Of a stretch of DNA of 64,000 bases, positions 48,037-59,839 are shown in pieces. The notes beneath the pieces were generated by a model that was not told the origin of the DNA, did no database searches, and was given only the letters and a program-made list of their open reading frames with translations. Numbering within the stretch: position 1 is the stretch's first letter; each line of letters opens with the position of its first letter. The DNA is taken from contig CM074806.1 in the NCBI GenBank assembly GCA_037447605.1, positions 3,180,797 to 3,244,796 on the forward strand, in the 5' to 3' direction. The position numbers were made by a program, and so were the translations under genes. This stretch comes from Zygnema circumcarinatum. Lineage: Eukaryota > Streptophyta > Zygnematophyceae > Zygnematales > Zygnemataceae.

Positions 48037-49020
48037 TCACATGTCCCTCGTGCTAATCCAGATTTCCTCGGACTTAAGTCGCATAGCAAGTGAAGGGCCT
48101 GCCGGCGACGATGAGAGAAGCAAACCGCATGTTTGAAGGCCTTCGATCCTGCCGGAGGAGAACGCGTGCGGCTTACAGAGAAAGTTAACCAAAAGTTAGG
48201 GTCCTTTCGGAAGTCGAACAAGTGGGTTCGCACTAGGGATTTGACTTACATAGATAGAGTTGAATATTTTTCTGCGAGCAAGAGCAACCAGCAATAGGTA
48301 TCTTTGCTCGCATTTCATGCACAAATGTGGTAGCTTTTGAATGATTTACTTATGCTGGGGGATCAGGTGTCGAATAGGACAGTACGGTTTGATGAGCATT
48401 ATTGGACTTAAGCACAGTGCAGCCGCCTCCGTTTTTGGAGTTGTACAGAACTGCTCAAAGGTATGCTGTAAAAACGATTTATTTGGTGCAATACCAGCAT
48501 TAGTAGTGAACGCTATTGGGTTAGTGATTGAGCGGCTCACGGTCTTATTCGGGTCATTGCCAAGTTTAGCGATGGAATGCTTTGTGAGACGCACATGTGT
48601 GATTGAAGGCAGTTTATGAGGCCGAGCTTAGAAACATTCGTCAAGTTGGACCCATGACACTTGTCGACTTTGCTGACACAACTGTTTCAATATCATGCAT
48701 TAGGCGAGCCATGTAACAACTCGTGCACGTGATCGATTTAGAATAACGAGAAGCGAAGCTTTAGAAGTGCGGAAATCAACTCTAATGAGGATTAGGAAGT
48801 CAGAAAGCACAGCGAAGGCCACGATTGTGTAGGACCAACACGAGATGCCCTCGCAACCACCTCCACGGCATCGCGGGAATGTATGTATTTTTTGCCGCGA
48901 GCACCTCCGCAACAGCGAACGACTGAACTTGCTCGTTCCTTTAACACTCGCCGCCAGAAACCGCTGACGTTGGTCCGTAGTACGAATTTAGGTTGAGAAA
49001 TCGAGCATTTATTTACTTAA

Positions 49021-49159
49021 TTAGGGCGTGTCAGACTTAACGAAATCTTACGAACAAAAAAGTTTTGTAAGTACTCCGCCGCACCAGGATTGCGATGTCA
49101 CCAAAGTACTCGTTCTGGTCTCAAACTTACGAACAATTTTTAAGTCTGACACCCCCTAT
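49021..49159. mobile_element. Small TIR element (MITE), copy 2
   Basis: Left TTAGGGCGTGTCAGACTTAA and right, reversed, TAGGGGGTGTCAGACTTAA. Internally it carries GTAAGTACTCC and GCGATGTCACC...GTACTCGTTCTGG, shared with the copies at 56726 and 63200. About 139 nt, noncoding. Confidence 0.78.
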
Positions 49160-49757
49160 TGTTCAATGTTCAATTGAAAATTAAAACGTTTCAGTTGAAC
49201 TTTGAACAAGCGGATCAAATGTTTTGGAACTTGAGAATTTGAACAATGTGGGAAAAAGTTCAAATCTTGAATATGTTCGCTTACACGCGGGGATTCCACT
49301 TTTGGCCACGTAGGATTCAAGCAATATGAGAGATTTGCCTAGCTCCGGCCCAATTTCGTCGTACGATTTTTTGCGCCAGATCGAGATCAACGATCGCCGT
49401 ACTGTATGGTACGAAAAGACCGTACTTCCGTACGGTAAACGGACACCAAAAACGGGACCAAAATATCCAAACGTACTTTGGGCGCCGAAAAACAAAAACT
49501 TGAAACTTGCGACGGTCGAGCCTTGTTGAGAAGTCCGTACACTGCCGTGTGTTGTTCCATTTTCTCTTTCGCCCTTTCTCTTGCCTCATGCGTACTCTCC
49601 CCTCTTCCTCTCCTCTACTTCTACTATCTTCTTCGTTATTAGGATGAAGCCACCATACGGGCCACCACTCCCTCCGCGCGATGTGGCCCACATCGGCGAC
49701 CTTCGCGGCTGCTTCGAGGGAGGGCTGCGTTGTTGTGCCTAGACGTAGCTTTCCGTT

Positions 49758-49878
49758 CCCTAGCTTTTTTCTTTTGTGCTTAGGTCCTTTGTGACCAGTT
49801 CCTCGTGGTTCCCCATGCTGATGTTGGCCATGTACATTTGATGGCATCATCGCCATCGCGAGTACAATGCCCCATCCA
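49758..49878 (-). repeat. Dispersed repeat with coding-like relic, copy 1
   Basis: Shares CCTAGCTTTTTTCTTTTG, TTAGGTCC, CTCGTGGTTCCCC and CGCCATC blocks with 59134-59250 and, in part, 56906-56999. On the minus strand one frame reads MYMANISMGNHEELVTKDL, whose counterpart is kept in the other two copies. Probably fragments of one mobile-element gene. Confidence 0.6.
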
Positions 49879-50692
49879 TTGCCATCCTGGACATGCCCAT
49901 GTCGCATTTCGCTGTACCGTACGGTAGAAAGTTTGGCGCCGCCCGTCGCCCGCCGGCAAACTGAGCCCGCCAGATTTTCCATGCGAGCAAAATTTGAGCT
50001 TTGCGATTTGCCAGAATCTCATTGTTGATCGGTGGATGCAAAGTAAACTGAAATTGAACGCCTCCGGGAGTCAATTGCTCAAGGTTCAACTGAATTCGAT
50101 TCGGATTGAACAAGGACCGATTCTCAAAAAAAAACAGAATCACAAAGCAGAAACAGTTTTTTATTTGAACTGTGATTTTGAAAGGGTTTTTTTTTTTTTT
50201 CTGAGACCAAAATCTTTAACTTCTTATGTGTTCAACCTGATTGGTAGTAGGGTACTGTAATACGGCGTGTCTTGGTTCCATCGATAAAACGACAAAAATA
50301 ACGGTTAAAACCGGTTATCGGTTCATTTGTCGCAATGTACGGCGACAGCGCGAGTCGCGCCGACGATTCTGGGCCCCTTAACGACGCCATGCGACGACGC
50401 TGTGCGACAGCGCGCAGTAACGGCCTGCGACAGTCGCAAGTTACCGGTCTCTTACTTGTCGCTTTCCAACTGAAATAACTGTCATTCGCCGCGGACCGAT
50501 GGTTTTGTGAAACCGACGTCGTGAACTGCCCTAACGATCTTCCCTGCCGGCCTGCCTCCTCCCAAAGCGAGTCTGGCCCACGCTCTCTTTCCATACGCCT
50601 CCCCCCTTCCCCTCCCACTACCACAACAAGCTTCTCTCTATCCCCTCCCACTATTTTCCTGCTTCTCCTTTCACCCTCTTTGAGACTCAGCC

Positions 50693-52262
50693 ATGGCGGT
50701 CTCTAGTCGCTGGTTCTCTGCAGCCGCATTTGTGGTTTTGTGTCAGGTCCTTCTTGCAGTAGCGCAGGAGGAAAGCTTTGCCTCCTGCCCAGCGTTCGAC
50801 GACGGAAATTGGGCAATTGGGGAGCTCCGAAATCAAGTAAACGCATTTGGGCAGACAAGCAAAATGCAGTATCTATACGAGAACAGGTCACCGCGGGCGT
50901 GCTGCGATGCCTGCATGATTATAGCACGATGCAAATACTGGACGTGGCTCGGGGAAACGAAGAGATCAACATTAGGTACTTCATCCGAAGTCCTGTAATC
51001 CACCATGATTCACTTGTGGTCTTCTTGGTTCCTTCTTCTTCAGCGGAAGTTCTGGTTTGGAAACGGGGGTTCCTAAACATAATTACGATTGTAACTGAAC
51101 GTCACATAGGCCTAAACTGATTCTTGGCGCATGGTTTGCAGGGAACTGCACTCTCTTTGAGAGCTTTGCCTGCGACACGGACCCCAAAGGGAATCTTCCT
51201 CTGAATACGGCCAATCGTCGAGCCCGCTCAGGCTCAAACGTCTGCAGCCGACCGGAAACGCGAGATAAGTCCGGACAGACGACGCTGCAGGTCAGGCGGG
51301 AGGCCGCCATTGCAGAAGTGAAATCACATTTTAATGCAGAAATTGCAGTGCGCCAAGCGGAGTTGGCAAAACTGAAGGCTGAGGAAGAAGCTGTGCTGAG
51401 GGCAGAGGCGGAGGCGGAGGCGGAAGCTGCTGAAGAGGAGCATTTGTTGGCACTGGCCAAGCTTGCAGAGGCCCAGGCGGCTGCAGAGCTTGCCGCTGCA
51501 AATGCAAAGGTGAAGAAAGCAGTAGCTGCTCTTAAATCAGCACAGGAGGCGGAAGCCGCCTCTAAGGCGAAGTTGGCAGAGGAAGAAGCAATAGCGGCTA
51601 AGATTGTGGCAGAGGAGGAAAGGGTGAATTCTCAGCTTGAAGCTGCGAAAGCAGCGAAGGCTTCTGCAGATGAAATTTTGGCCACCCAGATTATGCTTGA
51701 CGATAAAGACACTCAGGAGGAGGATAGGAAGATGCCCTTCCGGTCATGCCCTACGAAAATCGAAGATGGACAGTGGGCTGTGGGAACCCTCCGGACCTTG
51801 GAGGGACCTTCTGGAAGCTTCTCGCAACTTCTTCAGGATGCGTCAGATGTTACTCCTAGGGGCTGTTGCGACTTCTGCTCAAAAACAGTCGGATGCACGT
51901 ACTGGAACTGGATCGGAGTCTCGAAAGGTGCAATCAAAGGTATGCTTGCTGCAAGCTGCGAGCAGTTATCTCCTTGATTTCCTGCATGAACTTTAGCATT
52001 TTGTCTTGCTGGTCGCAGTCTTCTTGCGGACGGCTCATTGCAGTCGAGATCACAACGTGGATTTTTGTTGGTGGAATGGGGGAGGTGGACCCTTGTGCTC
52101 ATTTGTTTCTCTCTCTGGGTGCCCATTGCAGGTAGCTGCTCCCTCTTCCAAGACTTCGCTTGCAATACGGACGCTCAGGGAAACCAGCCGTACGATCATC
52201 GCAACAAGCTCGGACGTGTGGGAAAGGCGTGCAGCCTCACACAACTGGGAAGCAGTCAATAG
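50693..52262 (+). CDS. Secreted protein with two copies of a Cys/Trp module flanking a coiled coil
   Basis: Three exons join in phase: 50693-50975, 51142-51939, 52132-52262, giving 403 residues. The signal peptide has core AAAFVVLCQVLLAVA. Module A (about 31-110) and module B (about 296-390) align: SCP, then NWAIGELR / QWAVGTLR, CCDACMIIARCKYWTW / CCDFCSKTVGCTYWNW, and NCTLFESFACDTD / SCSLFQDFACNTD. Introns 1 and 2 interrupt the two modules at the same site and phase, so the gene arose by internal duplication. Between them, residues about 140-285 are Ala/Glu/Lys-rich with heptad character (long EAEAEAEAAEEE-type runs), a likely coiled coil that could dimerise or space the modules. The C-x-L after WxW resembles PAN domains. 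It is probably extracellular. The neighbour at 46253 has one similar module. Function unknown. Confidence 0.82.
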
Positions 52263-53614
52263 GAAATTGACCTCCGGGAAAAAATATACCATGCGATTTT
52301 TAAGGAAGACGTTAAATAATATATTTAGGATTAGGATAGTTCAGGAGATGATAGCCAATAAGGAGACGACTAGGAATGGGTTATTAAAGTGGGATTCTAA
52401 AAAGCTTGGGCCCCAAGAGTGTAAAGAAATGAGTTTTTTTTGGGGTAGTTACAGATGAAATCGTTTCGGCGACTGCCCTTTCCTGCTGCAAGTCTGCTGG
52501 AATTGATGTCTGATATTTTGTGGAGTTTTTCTAGTGAATTAGCTGCTCCACGTGTACCACTGCACTGGCTCGAACTCGTAGGGATGGGCTTGAAGAGAAT
52601 GGAGAGCGATGGTTTAAGAACTGTTCTGCCTAATCTGCCACTTGGCTTCCATTTGTTTGGTCACAATCACCAGTGAGGGTGCGTACTCCGTTTTCCAGCT
52701 TTTGCTAACGTGGTTCAACTTCGCTGACGCCATCTCGCACATGCGGACGGTTGAAGCTGGGCAGTTGGATGACTTTGTCGGAGGTTTCAAACCTTTCCGC
52801 CTCAGTTTGCAACTCGACCAGTTTGAAAGGAAGAGTTGAGCCATGAGCACGCACCGTGAACTATCTCTCTCGAGTCTGCTGAAACACTGCGGAGAGAATG
52901 CACCCTCTGTTTTTCTTTGTTATCCATCTTCATAGCAGTTCTGAGCGCATGTTTCGTGTATCGAACGTTACCTGCTCATCAATCATTTTGACAGAGTGGG
53001 CGCATGAATGGACACGAGTCATCTTGACTCATAAAACTTCATTTGAAAACTCAGGAGATTATGAGCCTTAACGGGAGCGTTGCTGTGCGACACATGTAGT
53101 AGTGTTGGAGGCCATAGGGTCCAACGGTCCACCGCAGCCAATTTACAGAGACGCATAACGGAAGTGAGGACGCAGAATGTGCGAGAAGCAGTCCTGTCTG
53201 TAACTTTGACAACGGAACATGTCAATCATGACCATGTGCAATTCTCGCCATATGTTTGTGTGCGACGCCCGTTCAAGGTTCAGTGGCGAAAGTTTTAAGG
53301 CAATTGCTGGTTTAATCATGTCTGGCCTGAGAGGAGAATGAAGACTCGAACATTTTGGGAGCAGGCCGCGAGCTTGTTGTCGGCACAGGTAGAGAGAGTG
53401 AGGCAGGAGAGTGACGGGAATAAGGGAGGGAGAGAGGCGGAGGAAGGGAGAAAGCCCGTGAGAAAATGAATTCAGAAATGCTTTCCGTCCTCCAACACAA
53501 GCTGCTCGTGCTCACTCTACCCGACATACAAGGCACCCGTTTAAGACGACTATCTTACATGAAAACAAGCACTTGTTGGTACATGGTACACTGAAGCTGG
53601 TGCTTCTGTTTACA
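52263..53614. other. Intergenic between convergent genes
   Basis: 3' flanks of the secreted-protein gene and the minus-strand SDR gene. Open frames such as 52455-52676 have no motif or splice partner. Confidence 0.4.
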
Positions 53615-56031
53615 TTATGTTCCTGAATTTGATGTGCTCGGCGGCGGCGGAAGACCACAAAGCTTCTTCACTTCCGCGTACAGCTCGTCCACGTCAGCCC
53701 TAATACACACCTCAGCGACAAAAACTTGCGTTAGACCTACCGCAAGCGCAATGACAAGCACAGTCATAAAATCCCAATAATCCACCTACAAAAGAGTCGA
53801 AAGAGATTAGGAAAACCGGCAGAATGCTATTCTCAACCAACCCACCGAAAAAGCAGCGTTCCATTTTGTTGACAAACAGCCCTTGAAGCTAACCATAAAG
53901 AGAGGAAGGGGGACCCATACTTTGTATATGTTGTTCCCGCCCCAGGAAGATGCTTTTTTGCTTCAGCTCTGTCGAAGTAGAAAGCGCCACTTGTCAGTTT
54001 GCTATTTGGCTGCATGGCCAACCACACCATAGTATCTGCACCTTCGTCGGGATGGCGAAGGCGTGATTTAAATCTGCACAGCAAGAACGTTGTTTGAACT
54101 CAACCGAGGAAAAAATCGAAGAGAACAGGGCGTAGATTGAAACCTGAAGTTCAAGGCCATTCAAAACGTGCAGTCCTAAACTAAAAGAAGGCCGCAAGTT
54201 TTGGTTATTCGCACGTCTTATAGAATCCCGGCATCGCTTTTTCAAGGGTGAGGGTGTCCACCCATCCCGGATGCATTGTGTAAAATCCGATTCCTAGGTG
54301 CCCATAAAGCTCTGTCCACTTCTCCGTTATTGCAACCTGTACCAAAAAACCCTCGAAACAGATCACTCAGCTGTGTGGGCGAGCATGTGAGAAACGAATT
54401 CCACTGAAAAGGACAGCAAATGATTTCAGTTCTTTCCCAAAAAACCCAATTCAAGCACTTTGGCATGCACACCTCCAATCGCTTGTTGCGCGCGTAAGCG
54501 GTTGTGCCGTCGAAATTTTTCGTCTTCTCCATCTGCACATCATCGCACGTGTGAAGAGTGTCAACCAGTTTGACCCCAAACAATAAACCACGACCGAAAA
54601 AAACAGTAGGAGGAGAAAAACCATCAAGCATTGAAATCGGAGAGGCCATTGCCATGAGAGTCGACCTGCATGTCGTGGTAGAGGGGCTCCGTCAGAATGC
54701 CACCTGTCGCCACGCAAATGGCTTTCGCATTCGGCCCCCCTCGCTGCAGAGCAGGGAGAAGGAGCTCTGTGAGAGAGACGATGCCGGCCACGTTGACGGC
54801 AAAGTTCATTTCTAACCCATCGGGAGAAGGGGTCCGCTCCTGAATCATCACTCCCGCATTGTTGATCTGTCCCTCCCTCCCTCCCTCCCTTAGCACCCTT
54901 TCGAGTCGTATTGTTGACTTCTTCCGTTTGAAGCATCTTCAGTAAAAGGAAGACTAAGACCACCAAAGTCCCTCCGTCCAGGTTTATAAGGACTGGTTTG
55001 CTGAGAGGAAGAAGTGAAACACATAGATAAAGAATGTTCTCACCAAAACATGGAGGGGTTTGCCTGATTCGTCGTACTTTTTCGCGTATTCGCGGATGTC
55101 CTTCAGCGAAGCCATGTCTACAACCTTAAAAACAGAAAACAATCCCACGAAGAGAAAAAAAACAAACGATTGTTTTTCAGCAATGGGTGGAATCCAGAAT
55201 GAAAGGACAAGCTAAAAAGAGATTGAACAACAATGGACACTTATCGCCCGATATCTTCATCAGACCAATAACTCACCTCAAGATGAACGTTTTCATTTCC
55301 AGTGCTTGATTTGATCTCTTCGACCGCCGCCTCTCCCCTTTCTTTGCTCCGACACAAAGCGTACACAGTCGCACCCCTGAAAACGACAAAAAGGGGCATG
55401 AGTACTTTTTTTTCTACGTATATTATTTACTCGAGCCACCATGTCTACATAATTCAAGGAGTCACTGCCCAGGTCATTCGTTTGTTTGTTTAAAGCGCAA
55501 AGTAAACTCATGCATTTCAGTTGGATTTTTCCTCTTCAGAAGCAACAGAAGACGTATGTGACGAATTATATATTTCAACGCTCCTCAGTTCGAGTTCTAC
55601 TTTAAACTTGAGATTTTTTTCCTGCTTGATTGACTCGGTGATTCAAAGCCCTCACTTGGCCGCGAGAGCGGTTGCTGCGCTCTTTCCAAGACCTGCATTT
55701 GCGCCCGTCACGACTATGTTCGTGCCGGCTAAGTCACCTTCAACGTCCTTCGGATCAAAATCCTTCGCTCTTTTTCTGCAATTATTCGACTCGCACAACA
55801 GAAATAGATTCGTGAACGAAACAGAATTGGGAACAAAGAGACTCAGAAGCAACTCAGCAGCCGCGAGGCGGGCGGGTTTTTTCTTTTTGAGTAAGAAGAG
55901 CTCACGGAGGGTTCATTTCTTCCCTTGTTTAATCCCTTTTTACTGGGGCTAGTTCTGAGCGCTTACAGGTATGCAGGTCGAGCAAAGTTCTGGCTGCCGT
56001 AGATTAAGAAAGCGGCTGTGCGATACGCTTG
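53615..56031 (-). CDS. DHRS12-like short-chain dehydrogenase/reductase (5' exon not found)
   Basis: NAD(P)-dependent oxidoreductase of the classical SDR fold. Nine exons join in phase on the minus strand: 56031-55967, 55775-55656, 55376-55277, 55124-55044, 54866-54666, 54532-54473, 54336-54215, 54073-53921, 53699-53615, giving 328 residues without the first exon. An N-terminal YRTAAFLIYGSQNFARPAY segment matches the leader of DHRS12 proteins. The cofactor site is VVTGANAGLGK; INNAGV follows, then the active-site Tyr and Lys in YARNKR, HPGWVDT and the DEGADTMVWLA segment typical of DHRS12. The Ser usually found before GG is replaced: the sequence reads CVATGGIL, so Thr sits at that place. The first exon with ATG lies somewhere above 56031. 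Substrate unknown. Confidence 0.87.
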
Positions 56032-56725
56032 CTATAAAGAAACCGAAAAGAAGTAAAAGCAATATCAATAGTCCGTCGAATTCAAAATGCAAATCTTGAA
56101 AAAAAAAATAATTTAAAATGAAGAAGATGAACAAGATGTTGCCTTCCCTTCCCAGCACGTCGAACACAGTTGGATGCTTCTCTTTCTCAAGTTAACTCCA
56201 ATTCCAGCCCTTCCTGGGAAAAAGTAAACTTGAGTAAAGGAACCCTAGTGCTTAAGATTTGAGACAGCCCGAATTCACCTGCATATTGACGCAAGCTCCA
56301 CCTCTCTCGGCCTCAAGAAGAACGAAAAGAACAAGCTTTAGAAATACAGTTTATTCAGTAATCCTTTTTAAAAAAATAAGTAAAATATGTCCCTCAAAAA
56401 AACTCCTGTTTTCCTTTCTCCCTCTGTGTAGGAGGGCGGTTTGAAGGCCAACGGCTGACGGCATGCCACGTGTCGAAGGAAGCTCAGAGGAAGCTGCCAC
56501 GAAGGAGAAGGCAAGCTTCGCTTTCAAGTCACATGTCACGTCACGTCACGCCCGATTATATTATGCCGTACATTTTCCGTTCAGACGCCAACAGACTTTA
56601 CGAGATCAACTCCTCCTCTGTTCACACTTGATCGTCATTGTCTTTGGTTTTCTGCCCTGTTCACATTGAGAGTACAGTATTCTGTTCCGGCTGAACAGAA
56701 TTGTTGGTGAAGGGCATGACGATCA

Positions 56726-56873
56726 TAGTGGGGGGTCTCAGACTTAACAAAATTTGACGAAATGGGAAAGTTCCGAAAGTACACCTCTGCAGGGGGGGTC
56801 GCGATGTCACCGGAGTATTCGTTCTGGTGTAAAACGTGCTGACGTTTTGTTAAGTCCGAGGTCCCATCCCTAG
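56726..56873. mobile_element. Small TIR element (MITE), copy 3
   Basis: Left GGGGTCTCAGACTTAACAAAA and right, reversed, GGGACCTCGGACTTAACAAAA; flanking CTAG/TAGT hints are unclear. The internal GTCGCGATGTCACCGGAGTA is nearly identical to copies at 49021 and 63200. Confidence 0.78.
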
Positions 56874-56905
56874 CGATGGACCAACATCAAGCAATGGAAG
56901 TGATG

Positions 56906-56999
56906 GGGTCCTTAGCGCCCAGTTCCTCGTGGTTCCCCATGCTGATATTGTCCATGCACATTTGATGGCCTCGCTATCGTGAGATCAATTCCCTTTCCC
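56906..56999 (-). repeat. Dispersed repeat with coding-like relic, copy 2
   Basis: Shares CAGTTCCTCGTGGTTCCCC and ATTTGATGGC with 49758-49878. The minus strand keeps MCMDNISMGNHEELGAKD, matching the relics at the other copies. Confidence 0.55.
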
Positions 57000-57286
57000 T
57001 TTTACACAAGCATTGGAATTGTGGCATTGATCTCACGATGGAGCCAACCCTTCAGGGAGGTCCGCCAGTCGATGTCGCCGACAAAATCGAGAATCCCCTC
57101 CACCTGTTCCAGCTACTCGTCCGTACACGCCTCTACACATGGAGGGTGCCCAGACACGGAGGCCGTTTAACTGGACATTGAACTGGCCGCTATAGAACGT
57201 GCTTTGGGGGGCGTTCTGTGCAGCTCTGCCCTCCTTTCCTCCATCTCTCACCTCAATGTCTCCCGTTTCTGAGAAAGAAAGATGAC

Positions 57287-58437
57287 ATGTTTCGTTCCCC
57301 GAATGTTCCCGCGGTAGAATGCGCGGTCGCACGTGCTCGCGAGCTGCCATGGCGGTGCGTGCCGCTTCTCTCTGGCAGAATGCGGTCCAGGACGAATCTT
57401 CCAAGAAGCTTCGCGTCCTGCCCCAACTTTCAAGAATGTACCAGTAGACGAAAGATTTGGGGGAATGGGAAGCTCAGTCGGCCATGGTTGCCGGGAAGGG
57501 AGAGGGGGAGGATCGCGAGCGGAGGAGACGCGGTAGGCGGGGAAGAGGCAGCTGGCGGCTCGGGAGTGGGGGATGGAGATTTCGCTGAAGGGGTATGCAT
57601 AGCGATATTTATACAATTTTATTTTAGTTTATTTGTTTATGTTTCGTGCAGAATTCCATAGCAAAAGAAAGGGGAAGAAGTTGCGAAAGGAAACGAAAGA
57701 CACTTCAATTGGCCTACTTTTCCTGTTGCTTCAGGAGGGCCGTTGGCTTCAAGGGTCTTTTGCGGAGTCTTTGCGGAGTGAAGGTCACAGCGATGACCTT
57801 TGCGACGATGTGAGCGAAGCCGCCGCAGAGGTGTGTAAAATGTGGCAAAGCGCACCCTGACTCCGTTGTGGTTTGTCCTCAATATTCTTCATTCGATGGA
57901 TTGTTTCTAGACTGGCTTAATCTAATATATTTCAATCCAAGCTTCTTGGGGTTTATAGTGTACATTAGGTGCACTCTGATAGACTGATTTGAAAATCGTC
58001 TGGTGGATGATTTCATGTTTTCTTGGTGATGGATAGAACGAGCATGTTGTTGCATGATGACAGTTTCCTAAATGGCCTTTTGTGTTCCTCGTATGCAGGC
58101 TTTGGTGGCTTTCCTCTCGAGCAAATCCTCAACGTTTGACCCTCTCGTGTTGATGGACGCCCTGGAAGAGGGCATCGAGAGACGAGGCGTGAGGGGAAAC
58201 TTTTTGCCTTTCGAAGTGGGGGAGAAGGCAGGGCGTTTGCTGTGTGAACGGTGGGGAGGCGAGCGCAGGCCCTCACATTTCACCCCGGTCCTGCTGGAAA
58301 ACACATTAGATGTGGTTGACCTAAAGTCCATGCCCACTCAACCGCGGAGGAATATTGGAGGAGCGGACGGCGGCGACTTCCAACTGATCGATGCTGATGC
58401 GTTGGTTCCTTCTCAAGAGCCTCCATCTTCTGCTTAA
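57287..58437 (+). CDS. Unrecognised three-exon gene
   Basis: Exons 57287-57592, 57735-57830 and 58099-58437 join with phase-0 introns and give about 246 residues. Exon 1 is Arg/Ser/Pro-rich with few acids in its first 60 residues and could be an organelle transit peptide, though Met at 57365 is also possible. Exons 2 and 3 look clearly coding: WLQGSFAESLRSEGHSDD, then a helical region ALVAFLSSKSSTFDPLVLM, EEGIERRGVRGNF, GEKAGRLLCERW and DVVDLKSMP, ending in a Pro/Ser tail. No catalytic motif or membrane segment is seen. I do not recognise the family. Exon 1 is the least certain part. Confidence 0.55.
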
Positions 58438-59133
58438 TTTTTTTTTGTTTACAGCTGTCCTTGTTGCGTTGCTTCAAACGACCCCTTGTCATGAATTAGT
58501 GTTGATGTCCATGTGGGAAATGGGGCTGAGCTGTCGAGTAGGGGAAAATGTTGACAGAGGCCTGCGAGCTTTCTAGTTGTGTTGTCTCGAAGAAACATTC
58601 ATAAAAAAAGTTCAAAAAAAGTGACATTGCAAGATTTGGCGGATCCAAGATTTTCGCTGAGGGGAGGCCCCTCTTTCAAATGAAATAAATTTGAATTTCA
58701 AAATCTCAGGGGGGCCTAAGCCCCGCAACTCGTATATGTAGGTCCGCCAATGATTGCAAGATAACCGGAAAGCAGCCTCAACGATTGTTTGGCCGAACTC
58801 GAGGATAGATCACTGAAGTTTTGATGGCAGCCATTGATCGTCAACTTTGTCGCATGAGATTGGTCGTTGCCATTAAAACGTGCCCGGTATGGAATGCCCA
58901 TCTATTTCATAAGGGGTGGCAGGTCGGTGAAACGAACACATGGAACTAACAAAGTCACGTACAGTTCTCCACCTGCTCCAAGTCAACGTTGCCAACCTGT
59001 TTGTGTTCTATGCCTTGAGCTTGAATATACATTCTCGCGGGGCAATAGTCCAGCACTGAGAAAAGCCACTGGCGTACATATCCTGAGCTTAATAAGTAAT
59101 CAAAGACTCAAAATGAATGAGAATCAATAAGCT
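58438..59133. other. Intergenic, partly repeat-like
   Basis: 3' flank of the preceding gene. 58650-58730 holds GGGAGGCCCC and GGGGGGCCTAAGCCCC words with weak inverted symmetry, possibly a mobile-element remnant. No gene is seen. Confidence 0.4.
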
Positions 59134-59250
59134 CCTAGCTTTTTTCTTTTGTCCTTAGGTCCTTCGTGACCAGTTTCTCGTGGTTCCCCGTGATGATTTT
59201 GTCCATGTACATTTTGAATGCATCGCCATCATGAGACCAATGCCACATCC
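59134..59250 (-). repeat. Dispersed repeat with coding-like relic, copy 3
   Basis: Shares the CCTAGCTTTTTTCTTTTG, GTCC, CTCGTGGTTCCCC and CATCGCCATC blocks with 49758-49878. The minus strand reads MYMDKIITGNHEKLVTKDL, the most protein-like of the three relics. Confidence 0.6.
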
Positions 59251-59839
59251 CCCCCGAACCCCAATTTCTCGTTCTGCGGTATGCTCGGACGACTTCCCTT
59301 CGCAGGCGAAGCCTTTGTTCGCGCCCGCAGCGGAACAAACGGTGGGATGGAGGGCGCGTATCGCCATTCGGTACCCCAAACCGATACCGAAATCAGGATA
59401 TTAACGACCCAATACGATATTAGTTAGACTCACATATATCAGATACGCACTCTGCCTTCACTCTGCCCGTTCAACTACCCGTGTCACGCTACATGGAAAT
59501 TGTAGTTCCACTGACGTCAGTGACGGTGCACTACGCGCTAGCGACGAATTCAGCTGACGGGAGGCCGTACGCCACTCCCTGCTTGGATCCCGTCATCAAA
59601 ATTTTCCATCTGCAATCAAGGGTAGTGATATTTCCACCCCTTTTTTGGATCCAAACACCCCTTCCCGGCCGGGCAGATTTCAAAAGGGATTAAAAACGGA
59701 AAATGCTTTTTTCACACCTTTTTGGAATCGATACCCACCTTCTTCCGTCGGCTGATTTTATTTTTGCTAACCAAGGAAAATGATACCCCGTCACCGCATT
59801 TTGAATACTGTATCCCGCCTCCCTGAATTTTTGCGTTGC
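59251..59839. other. Repeat-rich sequence without a gene
   Basis: No coding exon, RNA gene or clear element boundary could be recognised between the dispersed repeat and the 210-nt tandem array. Confidence 0.35.

Larger units (their letters stand above)
48037..50692. other. Intergenic with one MITE and a dispersed repeat
   Basis: Apart from the elements at 49021-49159 and 49758-49878, this holds CCGTACGG palindromes (49430, 49915), a GTCGCA-rich patch (50330-50460) and a pyrimidine-rich leader (50575-50685) before the next gene. No coding exon is supported. Confidence 0.4.
56032..57286. other. Intergenic: probable SDR first exon, MITE, repeat
   Basis: Must contain the missing SDR first exon and promoter on the minus strand; no ATG-donor pair is convincing. 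Also holds the MITE at 56726-56873 and the repeat at 56906-56999. Confidence 0.4.

Noticed and set aside
52455-52676. 73-codon frame downstream of the coiled-coil gene
   Set aside because: No motif, no matching splice partner and an isolated position; looks like chance.
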